Source: Progne subis subis (taxonomy: Eukaryota > Chordata > Aves > Passeriformes > Hirundinidae). Taken from it: a stretch of DNA of 64,000 nt. The stretch's first letter is position 1; the number at the start of each line of letters is the position of its first letter. Location: NCBI GenBank assembly GCA_022316685.1, contig JAKJHU010000026.1:5704501-5768500 (forward strand), given 5' to 3'. A program made the translations under genes and the position numbers. The notes below the pieces were generated by a model, which was not told where the DNA came from, made no database searches, and was given only the letters and a program-made list of their open reading frames with translations. Of this stretch, positions 45,478 to 58,090 are shown one piece after another.

Positions 45478-46694
45478 CCCCCTTATGGGGAAAATTCTAT
45501 TTCTCTTCTTCCCAGTTTCCCTGATTAGCACAGAAGTAAAAATAAGCTTCAGCTTATGTCTTGGAGACACACAAATGTGTCATAAACAAGCAAGATGCCC
45601 AAGAAAGAAAGCATGGAAAATGAAAGTGTCCATTTTCATATACTATGTAGGTCATAGCATATCTTTTCTCAATTTCTTTTATTACATAAAATTGCTCAGA
45701 TCTTAAAGTAGGAAGAACAAGAATTATTCAAGCCTTTTCCCAGTTGAATGGGAGCATGGAGTAAGGTTCACTAGTTGTCCAGGCAAGGAAGATCAGCTTG
45801 ACACCTGCTGAAACCTTAGATGATACCTCAAAAATTATATTTACAATGTGACTAGCTACATGTGCCTATGTGAACTTGGAAGTATTGATGTGTGTGGATT
45901 ATTACCATTCTGCCACTACATAAAGTAGATTGGATTTTGGATTTGATTGGATTGAGTTTTGTATAGAGCTAAGTAGTATACATTTGTGTGAGCATTCACC
46001 AATACAAATTTGTGTAACAAATATAATTTGAAGTCTATTGCTTTGCGCCTCATTTAGAAGCTGAACTCAGGTGTCATATTGTTAGACTGTGTTGACATCT
46101 AGTGGTCACCGGAGCACTAGCAAGCTGTTTAATTTTTTATATACAGAAAGGAAGTCTGAGCAAAAATATTATGGTACGCTGTAATTTCTATTAATTTTTT
46201 TCCCCCGATTCATAATAGAATCGAAAATAATTACTCTATTTTAATACTCCTCGTGATTGCTTGAAATCTTCTATTACTGTTTAAATAATTCTTTCAGACT
46301 TGTTACCCTTTGAGAACTGAAAGAAGAATCTTTAGTAATCAAAGTGTCTCTCAAACTGAATGCCCAGTAGTATTTCATCCTTCACTGTGTTTAGATTTAC
46401 TCAAAATATTCATTGTATATTTTTCACTTCAGAGAAGATGGCATTAAACTCAGGTTTAATTTTACCCTATTTCATTTTAATCATTCAACAAAAATTTTTT
46501 ATCCACAATTTTAATTAGATTAGCTGCAAGGCCCTTAGTAGGTGGCTGAAAGGATGTTCAGAGAAACTACAGTTTATTACATGGCAGTCAGAGATGTTGA
46601 TGGGGTTTCTGTCTGTACCCCTGAAACCACACTTTACATTTTAATGTTGAGCATGGTGTAATTTTTCTCAACACGCCCCCGCCCCCACGCCCCG

Positions 46695-46724
<30 letters not shown>
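46695..46724. repeat. C30 homopolymer
   Basis: Thirty consecutive C following a CCCCCGCCCCCACGCCCCG stretch. The complementary strand is G30, capable of G-quadruplex formation; the C strand could form an i-motif at suitable pH. Confidence 0.93.
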
Positions 46725-46726
<2 letters not shown>

Positions 46727-46749
46727 CATTCGTAAATCCATATTGTTAG

Positions 46750-46912
46750 GTTTTTGGTGTTTGGGGGGGGAGGAGTTTTGTGGTTGTTGGTTTTTTTTGT
46801 TTTTTTGGGTTTTTGTGGGGGGTTTTTTTTTTTTTTTGGGGGGGGGGTGGTGTTTTTTTGGTTTTTGTTGTTGTTGTTGTTGTTGTTTTGTGGGGTTTTT
46901 TTACTTTGCTTT
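46750..46912. repeat. G/T-only strand-biased tract
   Basis: About 160 bp made almost only of G and T on the plus strand. It has G8 and G9-10 runs, T15 runs and a (GTT)n stretch near 46866-46886. Together with the C30 run just before it, the plus strand switches abruptly from C-only to G/T-only. Confidence 0.9.
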
Positions 46913-49900
46913 TGTGTTTTAGCTACAGAAAGAACAGTTGTCTTCCTATTTCTCTTATCCACAACTTACACTGTTAAGCTTTTAATGATTTCTAACCTTT
47001 GTTTCAAGCAGCTATGATTTTAAAAATTTCCCTTGAATTATCTTCTCAATATCAATATTTAATGCAGGTTTATAAGAGATTTATGTCAGGAACCCCTTTC
47101 AAAAATTCAATTTTCTGTATCATGTGGACTCTCCATACATTCTTTCATGCTTTCCTTTTAAATTAACTTCCTAAGAATAAAGGTTATTCTTCCATACTCT
47201 TCAATGAGATTGTAACAGCCATGGTAGAAAAGAAGAAAATTGTAAGTTGTTTCATGTTATCCAACTGTCTTTGAAAAACTGGGCAAAAACCTCAGTCTGA
47301 TTTATGTCTCGTTGTACTTTTGCCTCCACCAAAATGAGAATTTATTTTATAATTAATTACTTCTTTTACTTAAGACTACAGGGAAAATCCAGCCGCTATG
47401 GGAAATAGCACGTAGCAGTCATACTTGAGTTATATGTGTTTTTTACTTGAGTAAACAATTTGATTTTTCTGGCACTTCATATATTCATGTCAAACTTAGT
47501 GATGAAGAGTTACCCTCTTTACAGAAATAGAAGCTGAAAAATTTCTGTTTATGTGCCTCAATCCTTTTTGGTTGTGTAACATGGATTTATCTTAGCTCCT
47601 ATACTTAGCTGAGTATTTTACAGTTCCTGATTGCCTCATATTTAAATATTAGCCAAGTAGATAAGTAATACTTGTTTAGTACTGGAAGGGAGTGATAATA
47701 CTACTATATAGAATATTTTGGGCCAGAAGAAGTGCTATATAGTTTTATAATAAACAATGTTTAAGCAATTAATTGCTAAAAGTTTCATGGTTTTTATTAA
47801 AGTTGAGCTGTGGTTTCTAGAGAGCTGTTTAAGAGAGTCAATGCTTCTGTTAAGAGTTCAATGACAAAACCACAGAGCTCATAAGAGAGTTGCCAGTCTC
47901 AGGAATGTGTTTATTTACAAGCAAGGTAAGGAATATTTGTTATTATTATATATGCTGGAAATAAGGGTGGTGATGGACTGGTTCAAAAGGACAAGCCAAG
48001 TTAGTACAATAAAATGCTCAAAGGTCTGTACAAGCTACTATTGAAAATTCACCAATGTGTAGAACCTTTGAAGTCAGTTTTATTACACACTGTAAACTTC
48101 AGTTTTTCTGTACTTTGTTTCTTTCTTCATCTGTTTTCTATTTTGTTGTATAATACAACCTAAATATGGAGTACAGCAGTACTTTATACATATTCAAGCT
48201 GAGGATACCAACCTTCACTACACGAACAATAGAAAAAAACCAAAACAAAAATTCTGGTTTTGTTATGGCTCATAAAAAATACTGCATGCTCCCAATCATC
48301 CACAATGGAAACCCTTCCCACATGTGTCATAGGCTTTAAGAAAGATGAAAGAAGTTCTGTTAGCTGGATAAATATAAGTAATTTTTTATATAATGGGCAA
48401 GTTAGGAAATTTAAAAAAAAAAAAAAAAGTTATGCATTTAAATAATTTGTGTTTTAGTAGGTACCAATACTCATGTGTTTGATAATTTTTTTCTATCCTT
48501 TTGGAGCATTTTTTGGTCAGGGTTTTCTGAATCCTTAGATGCCTTTTGCAGATTAACATCTCCAAAATAGAAGGGTAATACTTGAGTATATTTACATTGT
48601 TTTCTGTCATTAAAAAAAATGTGTATTCCTCTCTTGATTCTAATTCAGTTCATTTTATGCCTTGGATGTGCACCCATAGGCAACTAGGATTCTTCCCACA
48701 AGAAAATGACAGTGATCTAGAGTGTTGTGTTAATTTGTATTACATTACAGGTTTGGGGGGTTTTTAATACATCAATAGACAGAACCCCCTCACATCATCA
48801 AGTAACCATTCTGCCAGCCATTACTTTTTTATCCTCTAAGGACCCCTCTAAAGCATTCTCTGTAAGAGAGTGGGCTGTGTGTTCTAAATCCAAAGTATTT
48901 AAAAATTCTTCAAGCTCAGCATAAACTTCTTTTTGTTACTATTTCTGTTGCTGGGCTTGTTTTCTCTATCACCTTCCAGTATTAATATGTTTCAGGTGTG
49001 GATCACAAGTGGCTTTTGCTTGTTACCCACAATCATGCTGTTAGAGCTGGCAGAAATTTGCTGCTGTGCTGTCCTGGAAATTCAGATCTAGCTCCTGTCA
49101 TATGGTCTTCCTCATAACAGTTTAACAATTCCCAGTGTTTTGTGTTTGTTCCTTTGTTTTGGTTTGGGTTTTTTTCTAATTTTGTTTTGTTTTGTTTGTT
49201 TGTTTGTTTTTTTGTTTGTTTGTAAATTACCAAACCAGCATCAGTAAGCTGGTTTGCTGAACCTAATACATTTAAAATTAGTTAACAGCATATCCTTTAC
49301 CACAAGATCACACTTCTTGGTAAATGGGTTTTGGTGGGAAAATCTGGTCTGTTATTTTTATGACTCTTAGTTTTCTGACTGGTTAGGCCAACTCTGTTTA
49401 CTTTCTTTTGTTTTAGAATTTATATCCTGAATATTCCAAGTGTCTGCTATTTTGATGAGTGTTCTGATGCTGTTTGATGTTGCTGTAAGCAGAAAGACAT
49501 TTCAGTGTAAACTTAGCTTGTTAACTTTATATTTTTAGTTATCTGTAAGTCTGATTACAGCAGTAATCTGTGTCATTCATCCATGACTATTCTACAGCTT
49601 CATAAAGAAAATTATGTGATTTAATATAAGCTAAAATCACAGTTTATCTAGTATTGCTCTGAATCCCAGTATTATGGAGATATTGGAGCAAAGAAGCGAA
49701 TAGCATCTAACATAAATACTAGGATGATTCATAATCTCTGAAACTTCACAGACGGCCTTAATGTATGAAGAAAGAAATATGAATTATAAAGGGGCACATA
49801 TAAGGAAAATATGCAGTAGAGGACATGAGTCTGAAAATGACAGTAAAGCATTTTATTAAATGAACTATTTTGCTGTAACTCTAATAGTATTGGAATAAGC

Positions 49901-50549
49901 ACTTGATCACTAACTCCTGCAGAGAATGCAGTACATGAAGGAATATATTGAGGTGTCAACCAGTAGTACAGTGAAGCTGTGTGTAGTCTAACTATGCCTG
50001 ATACTTGTACTAAACTTGTACTTAACTAATCAACAAGCCAAACAATTTTTAAAAATGCATTTCATTTTGGAAGGCAAGGCATAAGAGCATTCTTTTTCAG
50101 GATTAATGGAACTTTCAGTGCAGAAAAGTACAGTAATTTTATTTATTGGATGTTAAATATAATAATAAAATTATATAAGAATTGTAATTTTTCCTGTATT
50201 CTCCCCAGCAGTGCTAAAGAAAGGAGTAATGAGTAGGCTGAGATGAGAAAACTATAAGGCAAAACAAGATAAAGCTATCCTCAATAAAATGTTTTCCAGG
50301 CTTGTCTGTGGCAGTGACACTTCATTTCAAATTCTTGGGTGGTGGTAGGGTGTGGTGTGAAATTTTAACTTTAGAGTAGTTCTAGTGGAGTTTATCAGTG
50401 GTTCAGAGATTTGGATTTTTTTATGTTAGGTTATTTTAAGGTGTAATTCCCCTTTATTTTTAGTAATGAGGACAAAACCATACAGAAATGTAATACTTTT
50501 TTTTTTTTTTTTTTTTTTCTTCTTCTTCTTAACTTTTATGGCTGAAAAG

Positions 50550-50551
<2 letters not shown>

Positions 50552-50602
<51 letters not shown>
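50552..50602. repeat. T51 homopolymer, second T run nearby
   Basis: Fifty-one T. A shorter T run and a (CTT)n stretch lie about 40-60 bp before it (from about 50495). Confidence 0.93.
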
Positions 50603-50605
<3 letters not shown>

Positions 50606-51302
50606 GCGTGATACTCTATACCAGTAGACAGTGATTATGCTTCTAAGTTAAGGACAAACTTCTGCATCCATCAGACTTCGGGCATTTTCATGTTAGGTGC
50701 CCTACGTAGTTTTCTTTGAACTTGTTCCCTTACCTTTTAGTCAGTGTTCGTTCAGTTTTACTTCGTGTTTCACTCTTCCTTTCTGACACCATCATCATCT
50801 CTTTGCCCATCAGCTAGTAACTAATCTGTGCTTAACTTACTGCCACCTGAGACATCAGATTGTTCTGTATAAGAAATATTAGGCACACTGGGGCCAGGAA
50901 AGCCGCCTGGAAAACTGATGGGCTAATCAGCATCAGACAAAGTAGGCTTATCCTTGCATACTCTGGTAGTTTTGTTAGACTTATCAGGGGGGGTGCTTTT
51001 ATATGTTTTCTGTGGTTTTGAGGTTGGGGGGTGTGGGGTTTGTGAAGTGTTTTTGGAGGGGGAAGGGGATGTGATTAAGGAACACAGGGATACTTCTTTT
51101 CATTTTACAAGGAAAGGTCACTGCATGTCCTAATGACATCTCTGATTAGATAGTTGATGGCAGATGAGGAAGAAGCATAAGAACTGCTGCCTATAGGAAG
51201 AAGATACATAGTCTTTGCCACTACAGGAATGTATACAGATTTACTGAATAGAAATACAGGTATCTTTCATAAAATTATATACTAAATATTTCAGCATTGT
51301 GT

Positions 51303-51376
51303 TGTTTTTTTTCTGGTGGTGGGGGTTTTTTGGGGGTTTTTTGTTTGTTTGTTTTTTTTGTTTTTTTTTTTTTTTA
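51303..51376. repeat. T/G-rich low-complexity tract
   Basis: Alternating T and G runs such as GGGGGTTTTTTGGGGGTTTT followed by GTTT units and T runs. Confidence 0.88.
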
Positions 51377-51593
51377 TTTAGCTAGGATTCTCATAAATTT
51401 GGATCAATTAATTCAACAATATGACATTATCTGTGATTATATCACTACCACAAAAATATAGATCCTCTATTTCTCTTAAATAAAACCACTTTAGTATTTC
51501 TGTACCCAGATACCTTGGTCATGCTTAACAACAGAAGACATTTTTACCTTAAATTTAAGGGCTAGCTTGATCTTCTGCAAACAAAAGCCTGAC

Positions 51594-52179
51594 TGTCATG
51601 ATTTAGCCCCAGCCTGCAGTGTAGCCAAAGCCCAAGCAGCTGCTCGCTCACTCCACCAGTAAAACTGGGAGATAATCAGAAAAATAAAAGCTAGAGAACC
51701 CCTGGGTGAAGGTAAAAACAGTTTAAGAGGGAAAGCAAAAGCCATGCACACAAGCAAAGCAAAACAAGGAGTTAATTCACTGCATTCCACGGGCACACAG
51801 ATGTTCAGCCATCTCCAGGAGAGCAGGGCCCCATCACACTTAAAAGTGACTTGGGAAGACAAACAGCATCACTCCAACTGTTCTCCCTTTCCTGATTCTT
51901 CCCCATACTTTATGTACGGAGTATAATGTGTGATACATAATATCCCTTTGGTCAGTTTGGGTCGCCAGTCCTGGCTGTGTCTCCTGCCAGTCTCCCAAGC
52001 ACCCCCAACTTCCTCACCAGCAGGGCAGTGGGGAAAGCAGAAAACGCCGTGTGAGCCCTGACCAGCAATAACAAAAACGTCTCTGTATTATCAACCCTGT
52101 GTACAGCACAAGTACAAAACACAGCCCCACTCCAGCCACTGTGAATGAAATTAACTTCATCCCAGCCAAAACTAGCACA
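51594..52179 (-). mobile_element. Solo LTR I, ERVL-like, with perfect 5-bp duplication
   Basis: A 586-bp LTR from TGTCATGATTTAGCCCC to AAACTAGCACA, flanked by CTGAC at 51589-51593 and again at 52180-52184. The perfect 5-bp duplication and TG...CA termini define its boundaries exactly. It shares AGTTTAAGAGGGAAAGC, GAGTTAATTCACTGC, TTTGGTCAGTTTGGG and the ATTAACTTCATCCC block with LTR F1/F2. Family orientation (known avian copies) places the transcribed strand on minus. It is a solo LTR with no internal genes. The open frames across it on both strands are incidental. Confidence 0.9.
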
Positions 52180-52184
52180 CTGAC

Positions 52185-53944
52185 TTTTAGATTCTGTTCA
52201 GCAAGTACTGACATGTTACCTGTCCTTTATCTAACTTTAACATCTTGGATGGAAGACAGTTATTTAAAATTCCCATCTGAGAATGAGGTAGTGCTCAAAA
52301 GTACAAAGTAGAGGAGTTTTTTTTCTTTAGTAACTATATCTCTGACAAGTAGACCATTCATCTACTGCAGCAGGATCTATGGAACAGCTCATGTAAAGAT
52401 CCTAAATAGTGTTAGAGCCTGAGTAATTTTAAAGAGGGGCTGCAATTGAAAAAACTGTGCTTGGGTTGAAGTATTCAGTAATATAAGTGGCACATCCTGT
52501 TCCTTGCAGGAGGGACCTCCTCATGCTCTCAACTAAATGAATTTCAATAGAGTATGATGTTTTCCTATATGACATGTTCTAAAGCTTCAATGAGATTTGC
52601 TTGTCACAACTAGAGTATACACTGCATGTTTAATGTTAAGAGAAGGATATAATGTATTCCTTGTAGCATGTTTGCTTTATTACAAGATAGTATTGCACAT
52701 CTGATTTGCTTTTCAGATCCTTTGTAACTGTATCTGACACTCCAGAAAAGAATTCACTTCATCATGTGCATGTCAGCCTATCTTGGGAACCAAGGAGCTA
52801 CATCACAGAAACACAAGCAGTTAATTAGAGAGATACAAGACAGAAACATGGATATTTTCCTAACACTGTACACTTTGTAGCACAGCAAGGTCCCATGCTG
52901 AAACGTGGAGACCAGTTACTGGTTGTTGCTATTGCTGCAACAACTAATGGGATGTGTTTTCTTGTTGTTTTGGGGTTTTCTGAGAGTTTTATCTTTTTGA
53001 TGTTTTTGTTGTTGGTTTGTTTTTTTGTGGGGTACAGGAAAAGGTAGGCCCTCTTACTCTACTTTAGAGTGTCTTCTCTGAAGAATTATTGATTCTATGT
53101 GTACCAAAATGTTTGACTCTCTGAGGTATATAATGCAACATTGAACACACCAACTTTCTCTTTAATTCTCAAAAAGAGGTAATCTGGGATTTCACAACTG
53201 AATGTGTGCCTATCTATATACATGTCAAAGATCACTCTCTTTAGGTTGTTTAGAAGACTGATAATTCAGGAGAGTTTCAAACTTCAGAACAAAAATAGAC
53301 TGTCATTAATTAATAATACTTACTGCTAATAATTATTTCCTATGCAGTATCCATTATTGTCATTCCATATAGAACATAATTAATTCTTTAAGACTTTGTC
53401 TACAATGACATAGGAATACACTACTTCAGGGGGTTGTTGCTATAAAGTTAACTCTGATAGGTGTGGTCGTTGGTGGTTTAGCTGTGGGGATAAAGGCAAT
53501 GAGGCTTGAGAGCTCTCAATAAGGAAACTGTTGTGGGCTATTACTTTATTCCCCACCTTTCCTGTTTCTATGGTTTATGTTCATCAGTTTCCTACAGAGA
53601 AAAATAGGAAGAAACTATCTGCTTCTGACATAGCTAATTTAATATTTTTGAAGCAGTACTCATTCTGGAGTAATTTGTCATTCATTTTCCTCCTCTGTTC
53701 TGCAGGATCATTCTGGCTGCCCCAGATAACTTTCTAAAGAATGCTTACCATGTATCTTTTCACTCATCTTTGGTTCTGATCATGCAGATTTTAGTATGTG
53801 CATGCTTTCCTGTACCTTGTTTGCACAACTGTCTCACAAGTCCCAATTTGGTTTTGTGGTTGCCTACTGTTTATACTTAGTGGCATTACAGTGTTAACAA
53901 AAGCTTATGTACTTTCACGGGTTATGCATATTTCTATGCCTTTG
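52185..53944. other. AT-rich single-copy DNA without a recognised gene
   Basis: No gene or mobile element is recognised. A pyrimidine-rich stretch ending CTGTTCTGCAG at 53705 is a good acceptor-like site followed by a moderately long open frame, but no donor partner is evident. Confidence 0.5.
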
Positions 53945-54499
53945 CTCAAAGAAAGCTGTGGTGGGCAATCCTGGCTGCCTGCCAGATGCCCACCAACCGG
54001 CTCTTTTAATGTCCCCTCCTCGACAGGGGGAGAAAATACAGTAAAAAGTTCATGGATTCTCAGGACAGGATGATTACTGTTTTGGGTTAAAATTATTCAG
54101 CTTGGGGAAATTAATTTATTGCCAGTTAATGACAGAGATGTGAGAAACAAAAACACATCCCAAAACACCTCTTCCCATCCCTCTTCTTTCAAGACACAAA
54201 GTCACTCCTAATTGTCCTACCTTCTCCCCCTCCCCAGGCAATGCAGGGAAGGATAGGAGGTTCTGGTCAGCTCTTAACACTTCATCTTGAACTGCATCAT
54301 CATCATCATGAGCTGCTCATAAATACAACTTATTTTGGTAAGGTGAGGCAGTTTTTGTTGTGCTTTTTAATAAATTGGGTATTTGGCTTGCTTTCTGAAC
54401 ATCAGGCAGCACAGCAACACTAACAGAGGAGTAGAAGAAACTTGCAGATGGTATAAAATGAAACACTTTTCTGCTTCACACCCCATCACTCTTTCCTCC

Positions 54500-55387
54500 T
54501 GTCCTAGGGTGACTTTGTGATGCTTGTATCCCCAATCGTCTGTTCTGTTTGTGTGGTATATTGAGTTCTGTGCCTTTAAGGCTGATTCGAAGAGGAGGAG
54601 AAGTGTGGAGCTTGTTTAGAGAGCACTGCCTAACTCCTACATATTCTTCTCTGGACAGGATGTTCAGTGGGGGCTTGGAGAGACTGCAGGACAGAGATTT
54701 TTTTGCTTTTAGTTAGTTTTAGCTAGCAAGGGCAGAGAAGTTCCCTGGACTGTGGTTTTTTGTTTGTGGTGTGGGTTTTTTTTTTTTTTGGTTGGTTGGT
54801 TGGTTGGTTGGTTGGGTTTTTTGGGGTTTTTTTTTGGTGTGTTTTTTTTTTTTTTTTTTGTTTTTTTTTTTTTTTTTTTTTTTTTGTTTTTTTGTTTTTT
54901 GTTTTTTGTTTTTTGTTTTTTTTTTGGTTTTTTTTTTTTTTTGGTTTTTTTTTGGGGTTTTTTTTGGTTTTTTTTGTTTTTTCTTTTTTTTTTTTTTTTT
55001 TCTCTTGGGACTCTTTAAACCTGCTCTGGACTGAAAAAAACCCAGGGGAGCACTGGGGGCTTGCACCTGCAGCCCACCAGGGCCTGGAGCTCGGCATTTT
55101 CCAGCAGCACTGGAGGGACTGGGACTGATGAGAGACTGAGAGAGAGCCGAGCTACACCCACGGCAAGGACTTTGTCAATTTGCCATCTTACTCTAGAATG
55201 AGAGGTTTTATTGTTTCATATTATTAATTCTTTGTACTGTGGGCACTTTGTTAAATAAAATTGTTTTTTCCACATTTCTACAAGGAAGTTCTTTAACGGA
55301 CCGGATGGGGAGAGGGGTCATTTGGGTTTGCTTCCCAGAGGGATGCCATTCAGGGGTTTTCTCCCAAATTTGCCCTAAAACAGGAGA
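54500..55387 (+). mobile_element. LTR K, ERVL-like, nested in LTR J
   Basis: It begins TGTCCTAGGGTGACTTTGTG and ends CCCTAAAACAGGAGA, normally ...CCAGGACA in this family. Flanks CCTCC and CCTTC agree in 4 of 5 bases, a plausible aged 5-bp duplication. Blocks such as TGCCTTTAAGGCTG, CTTTTAGTTAGTTTTAGCTA and GACGGACCGGATGGGGAG-like sequence near 55.3 kb identify a common passerine LTR. A plus-strand AATAAA lies at 55254-55259. About 240 bp of pure G/T sequence (54754-54997) enlarges it well beyond the short T-rich spacer I recall for the family. The Lys/Phe-rich frames in that tract are not genes. Confidence 0.78.
54754..54997. repeat. G/T-only expansion inside LTR K
   Basis: About 240 bp consisting almost only of T and G on the plus strand, including (GGTT)6 near 54788-54812 and many T-run/GG or T-run/G units. 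It sits between two well-matched LTR blocks, so it is an expansion of an internal T-rich spacer rather than a separate element. Confidence 0.93.
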
Positions 55388-56106
55388 CCTTCTCTGATAC
55401 ATGGTATCCCTGCTCCATGTGGTGTCCCTCACACAGAATACAGCGCAGATATCTGCTCAGACATGGTCCTTCATAGGCTGCAGAGGGACAACTCAATATT
55501 ATCAAGTTCTCTGAGAGCTGCAGAGGAATCCCTGCTCCACAGAGTAGACTTTCTTCTCCCCCTATTTCTCCACTCATGTCGGAGTCTACCCAGCTGTTTC
55601 TGTCATGTTTTCCTCACTCTTCTTTTGTAGCAGCCATACAGATTTTTTTACTCTTTCTTAAAAAAATACTTTTCTTGGGGAAAAAAAAAAAAAAAAATAC
55701 CACCATTGCTGATTAGCTTAGTTTTAGCTGTCCTCCTGTCACAGAAGTCACCCCTGCAGCCCTCTTCACTGTCAAAACCTTGACACATAAATATAATACA
55801 GAAGAAAATGTCAAATATATTGTGCTTAATCTGCTTCTGCTTCAGAAGTGCACAATGCTTAACTGAGAAGGTAGTCAGGACTCAAGACAGAAAGTCACTA
55901 TTAAGTAGTTACTGAATGTTACATCGAAGAGCAGTGAGCTGACAGACCTGATCGATTTTCTTTGCCCTGAACTCAGATAAGAAATGTGAAGAAGTGTGGG
56001 AGCAAACATAAATACTGTGGCCTGCACTTAGTCTTAATTTTATTTCTGCTGAGGATCACTAAACTTGGCTTCTGTCTGTGGAAGAACAATAGCCAGTTTG
56101 TACAAT

Positions 56107-56110
<4 letters not shown>

Positions 56111-56156
<46 letters not shown>
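56111..56156. repeat. A46 homopolymer
   Basis: Forty-six consecutive A. It is not preceded by a recognisable processed-transcript body. Confidence 0.93.
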
Positions 56157-56159
<3 letters not shown>

Positions 56160-57912
56160 AAACCCAGAAAATTGGCTCATAGAAGATAAAGGGATTTTAT
56201 CATCATTTTATTTAGGTGATGGAAAATATATGGGACTTTCCAAATAGTAACCAGTAAGACAAGAACTGCATATAGGATTTGTTTGTACTTCTGAAAAGAT
56301 CTGAAAATGAACATAAACTGTAGTGGTCTTTTCTGAGCTATTCAGTTTCACCCTATAGAGTGTTTCTGGCTAATATTGCTTGAAGTTTTCAAATTATTTA
56401 AAAATAAATTGCATTGAGAATTATTCATTTAAGAACACAAATCACACTAAATGAGTACTTGACTGTAGGTTGCAAAGTCTGTCCAACATTTAAGTAGTAT
56501 GAATACACACCAGTCAGACTACATGTATACTCTATCTCTTCAATACCATCTTAATTAAAGTGATTTCATAACTATCATAATTATGTATGTTATCTATTCA
56601 CTAGTCTTTGTATGGTGTTCCTGATTTTATTTGTACTGAACAGAAATAACTGCATTTCTTTTATAGAACTTGGGAAAACAAGAGTTTGAATAATCAGGTT
56701 TCATACAACACCCTTTTCTCTTTGATGGCCAAGGGCCTGTACAATCTATGAAGTATCTGTACCTGTGGGAACTTGTTCTTTTTGATGCAGGTGTTCTTCA
56801 TTCAACTTTGAATTTGCAACGGATATGCATCCAGGAGCTATATTTTTATGCCACACATGGAAACAAATCACTCTAAAATTTTTGCTCTTTGATACACTAG
56901 TATTTCAACTCTTTTCCCTTCAGATATTTTCAGACTTAGGAACAATTTGATTACATTGTAGTTGATAATTCAGCAGTATCTTCTGATCTTTGTTAACTTT
57001 TTTAGCACCTTAATGGAACTTGTAGGGATGAAAAGCTTTTGTCTTTGTTTCCTTTAAAGGAAAACAAGTAAGGGTCTCAGATGCTTTTATAATTAATTTA
57101 GAAGGTAGATTATATATGCCTGATTTTTATGGCATGTCCTTAAGTTTTCTTATTTCTATGTACATTGTAGTAAAACAAACATACAAACCCAAGGGGGAAA
57201 AAAAAAAATCACTGTGCATTAGACACATTTTGTGAGGCCTTCACTTAAAATTTAGAGTTCAGTAAGAGTTGCTGTAGCTAGCCTAGTTTTCCTGAATAAA
57301 TTGTGAGTTTGAGCTTCATACTCAAATAGAAATATTTGCATCTGCAAATGGATATAATCCATTTACTGGTGAGTATAGCCAGCTGTTCTCAGAAACCTCA
57401 CTGTCCCGTATGCAAATGTAAAATTTACTTGCTTTCCTTTGATGTTGCTATTGGAATTTAAGAGGTGTGATAAACTTGAATCAAAATGCCATGACTGTGA
57501 AAACAGCAAAGTAGACAAAGCTGTTCTGGAACAGAATAATTAAAGGTAGTGCTTCAAAATGAAAGGTTGAAGAGAAATGTTTAAAATTCCTTCCATCTCT
57601 GGAGGGAGGGGGATTGTCTTTAGTTACTGGGATAAAAGGTAACTATCCGTCATGGTTTTCTGAGTACTGAATGTACTCAGATAGATAGTTAAGCCTTTGG
57701 GGGATAGAAGGGGGTAATCCTTAGAGATTTAAGTTTTATCTTTTCACATGAGAGCTTGAGTAAAATGTTTTAATATAACTTTACCAGAGTATAAGGGTCA
57801 GAAAGTTTTATAAAAAATACACAGTAACATGCTATTTGGCTCATTAAAGGAAATAATGATTTTATTAATTATACACAGAATGCCTGTTTGGATCTTTCCT
57901 CAGGATGTTTCT

Positions 57913-58090
57913 TTCAGGGACCAGCCACCTGCTCCATCCTGGGGTGCTCCACAGGCTACAGCACAGGTACCTGCCCTACTGGGGCCACAGGGACATCTCT
58001 GCTGGGGATTTAGCCTCAGCTGTTCCACACAGGGCCCACCTTGGCAGACTCCCAGTGCTGCCACTGGCACCTGGGCACTAACACATGATA
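57913..58090. mobile_element. Possible LTR-family fragment, low confidence
   Basis: A 180-bp GC-rich patch with CTGCTCCATCCTGGGGTGCT and GGACATCTCTGCTGGGGA. Its wording resembles the CTGCTCC...GGGCTGCAGG-type repeats found in the right-hand part of the LTR J/N family. Similarity to LTR J in this window is only moderate. No termini or duplication are seen. Confidence 0.28.

Larger units (their letters stand above)
43931..51588. other. AT-rich single-copy DNA with many simple-sequence tracts
   Basis: No gene or retroelement is recognised in 7.6 kb. Notable contents are T25 and T30 runs at 45.0 and 45.45 kb, a C30 run with a G/T-rich tract at 46.69-46.91 kb, and GTTT-type tracts at about 44.46 and 49.2 kb. 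A T51 run lies at 50.55 kb and a T/G-rich tract at 51.30-51.38 kb. The proline- or lysine-rich frames crossing these tracts are artefacts of repeat translation. Confidence 0.55.
53945..55800 (-). mobile_element. Old LTR J, minus orientation, split by LTR K
   Basis: The left part (53.95-54.50 kb) is homologous to LTR N: GCCCACCAACCGGCTCTTTT, CCCCTCCTCGACAGG, and an AATTTATTG block whose complement gives AATAAATT. The right part (55.39-55.80 kb) contains TACCACCATTGCTGATTAGC, CACAGAAGTCACCCCTGCAG and CAAAACCTTGACACATAAAT, ending ATAATACA. I recognise it as the start region of an abundant avian LTR family. The two parts flank a younger LTR insertion. The left boundary is approximate and no target duplication is found, consistent with age. 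Confidence 0.65.

Noticed and set aside
46588..47017. Asn/Lys/Pro and Phe/Gly/Val frames around 46.7 kb
   Set aside because: They arise from the C30 and G/T runs, with all frames and both strands giving low-complexity peptides.
53705..53880. Acceptor-like CTGTTCTGCAG followed by an open frame of about 57 codons
   Set aside because: No donor consensus ends the frame, which runs to a stop, and the peptide has no recognised motif. A terminal exon is possible but unsupported.
54719..55128. Long Lys/Asn- and Phe/Gly-rich frames
   Set aside because: They translate the G/T-only tract in LTR K and have no protein character.
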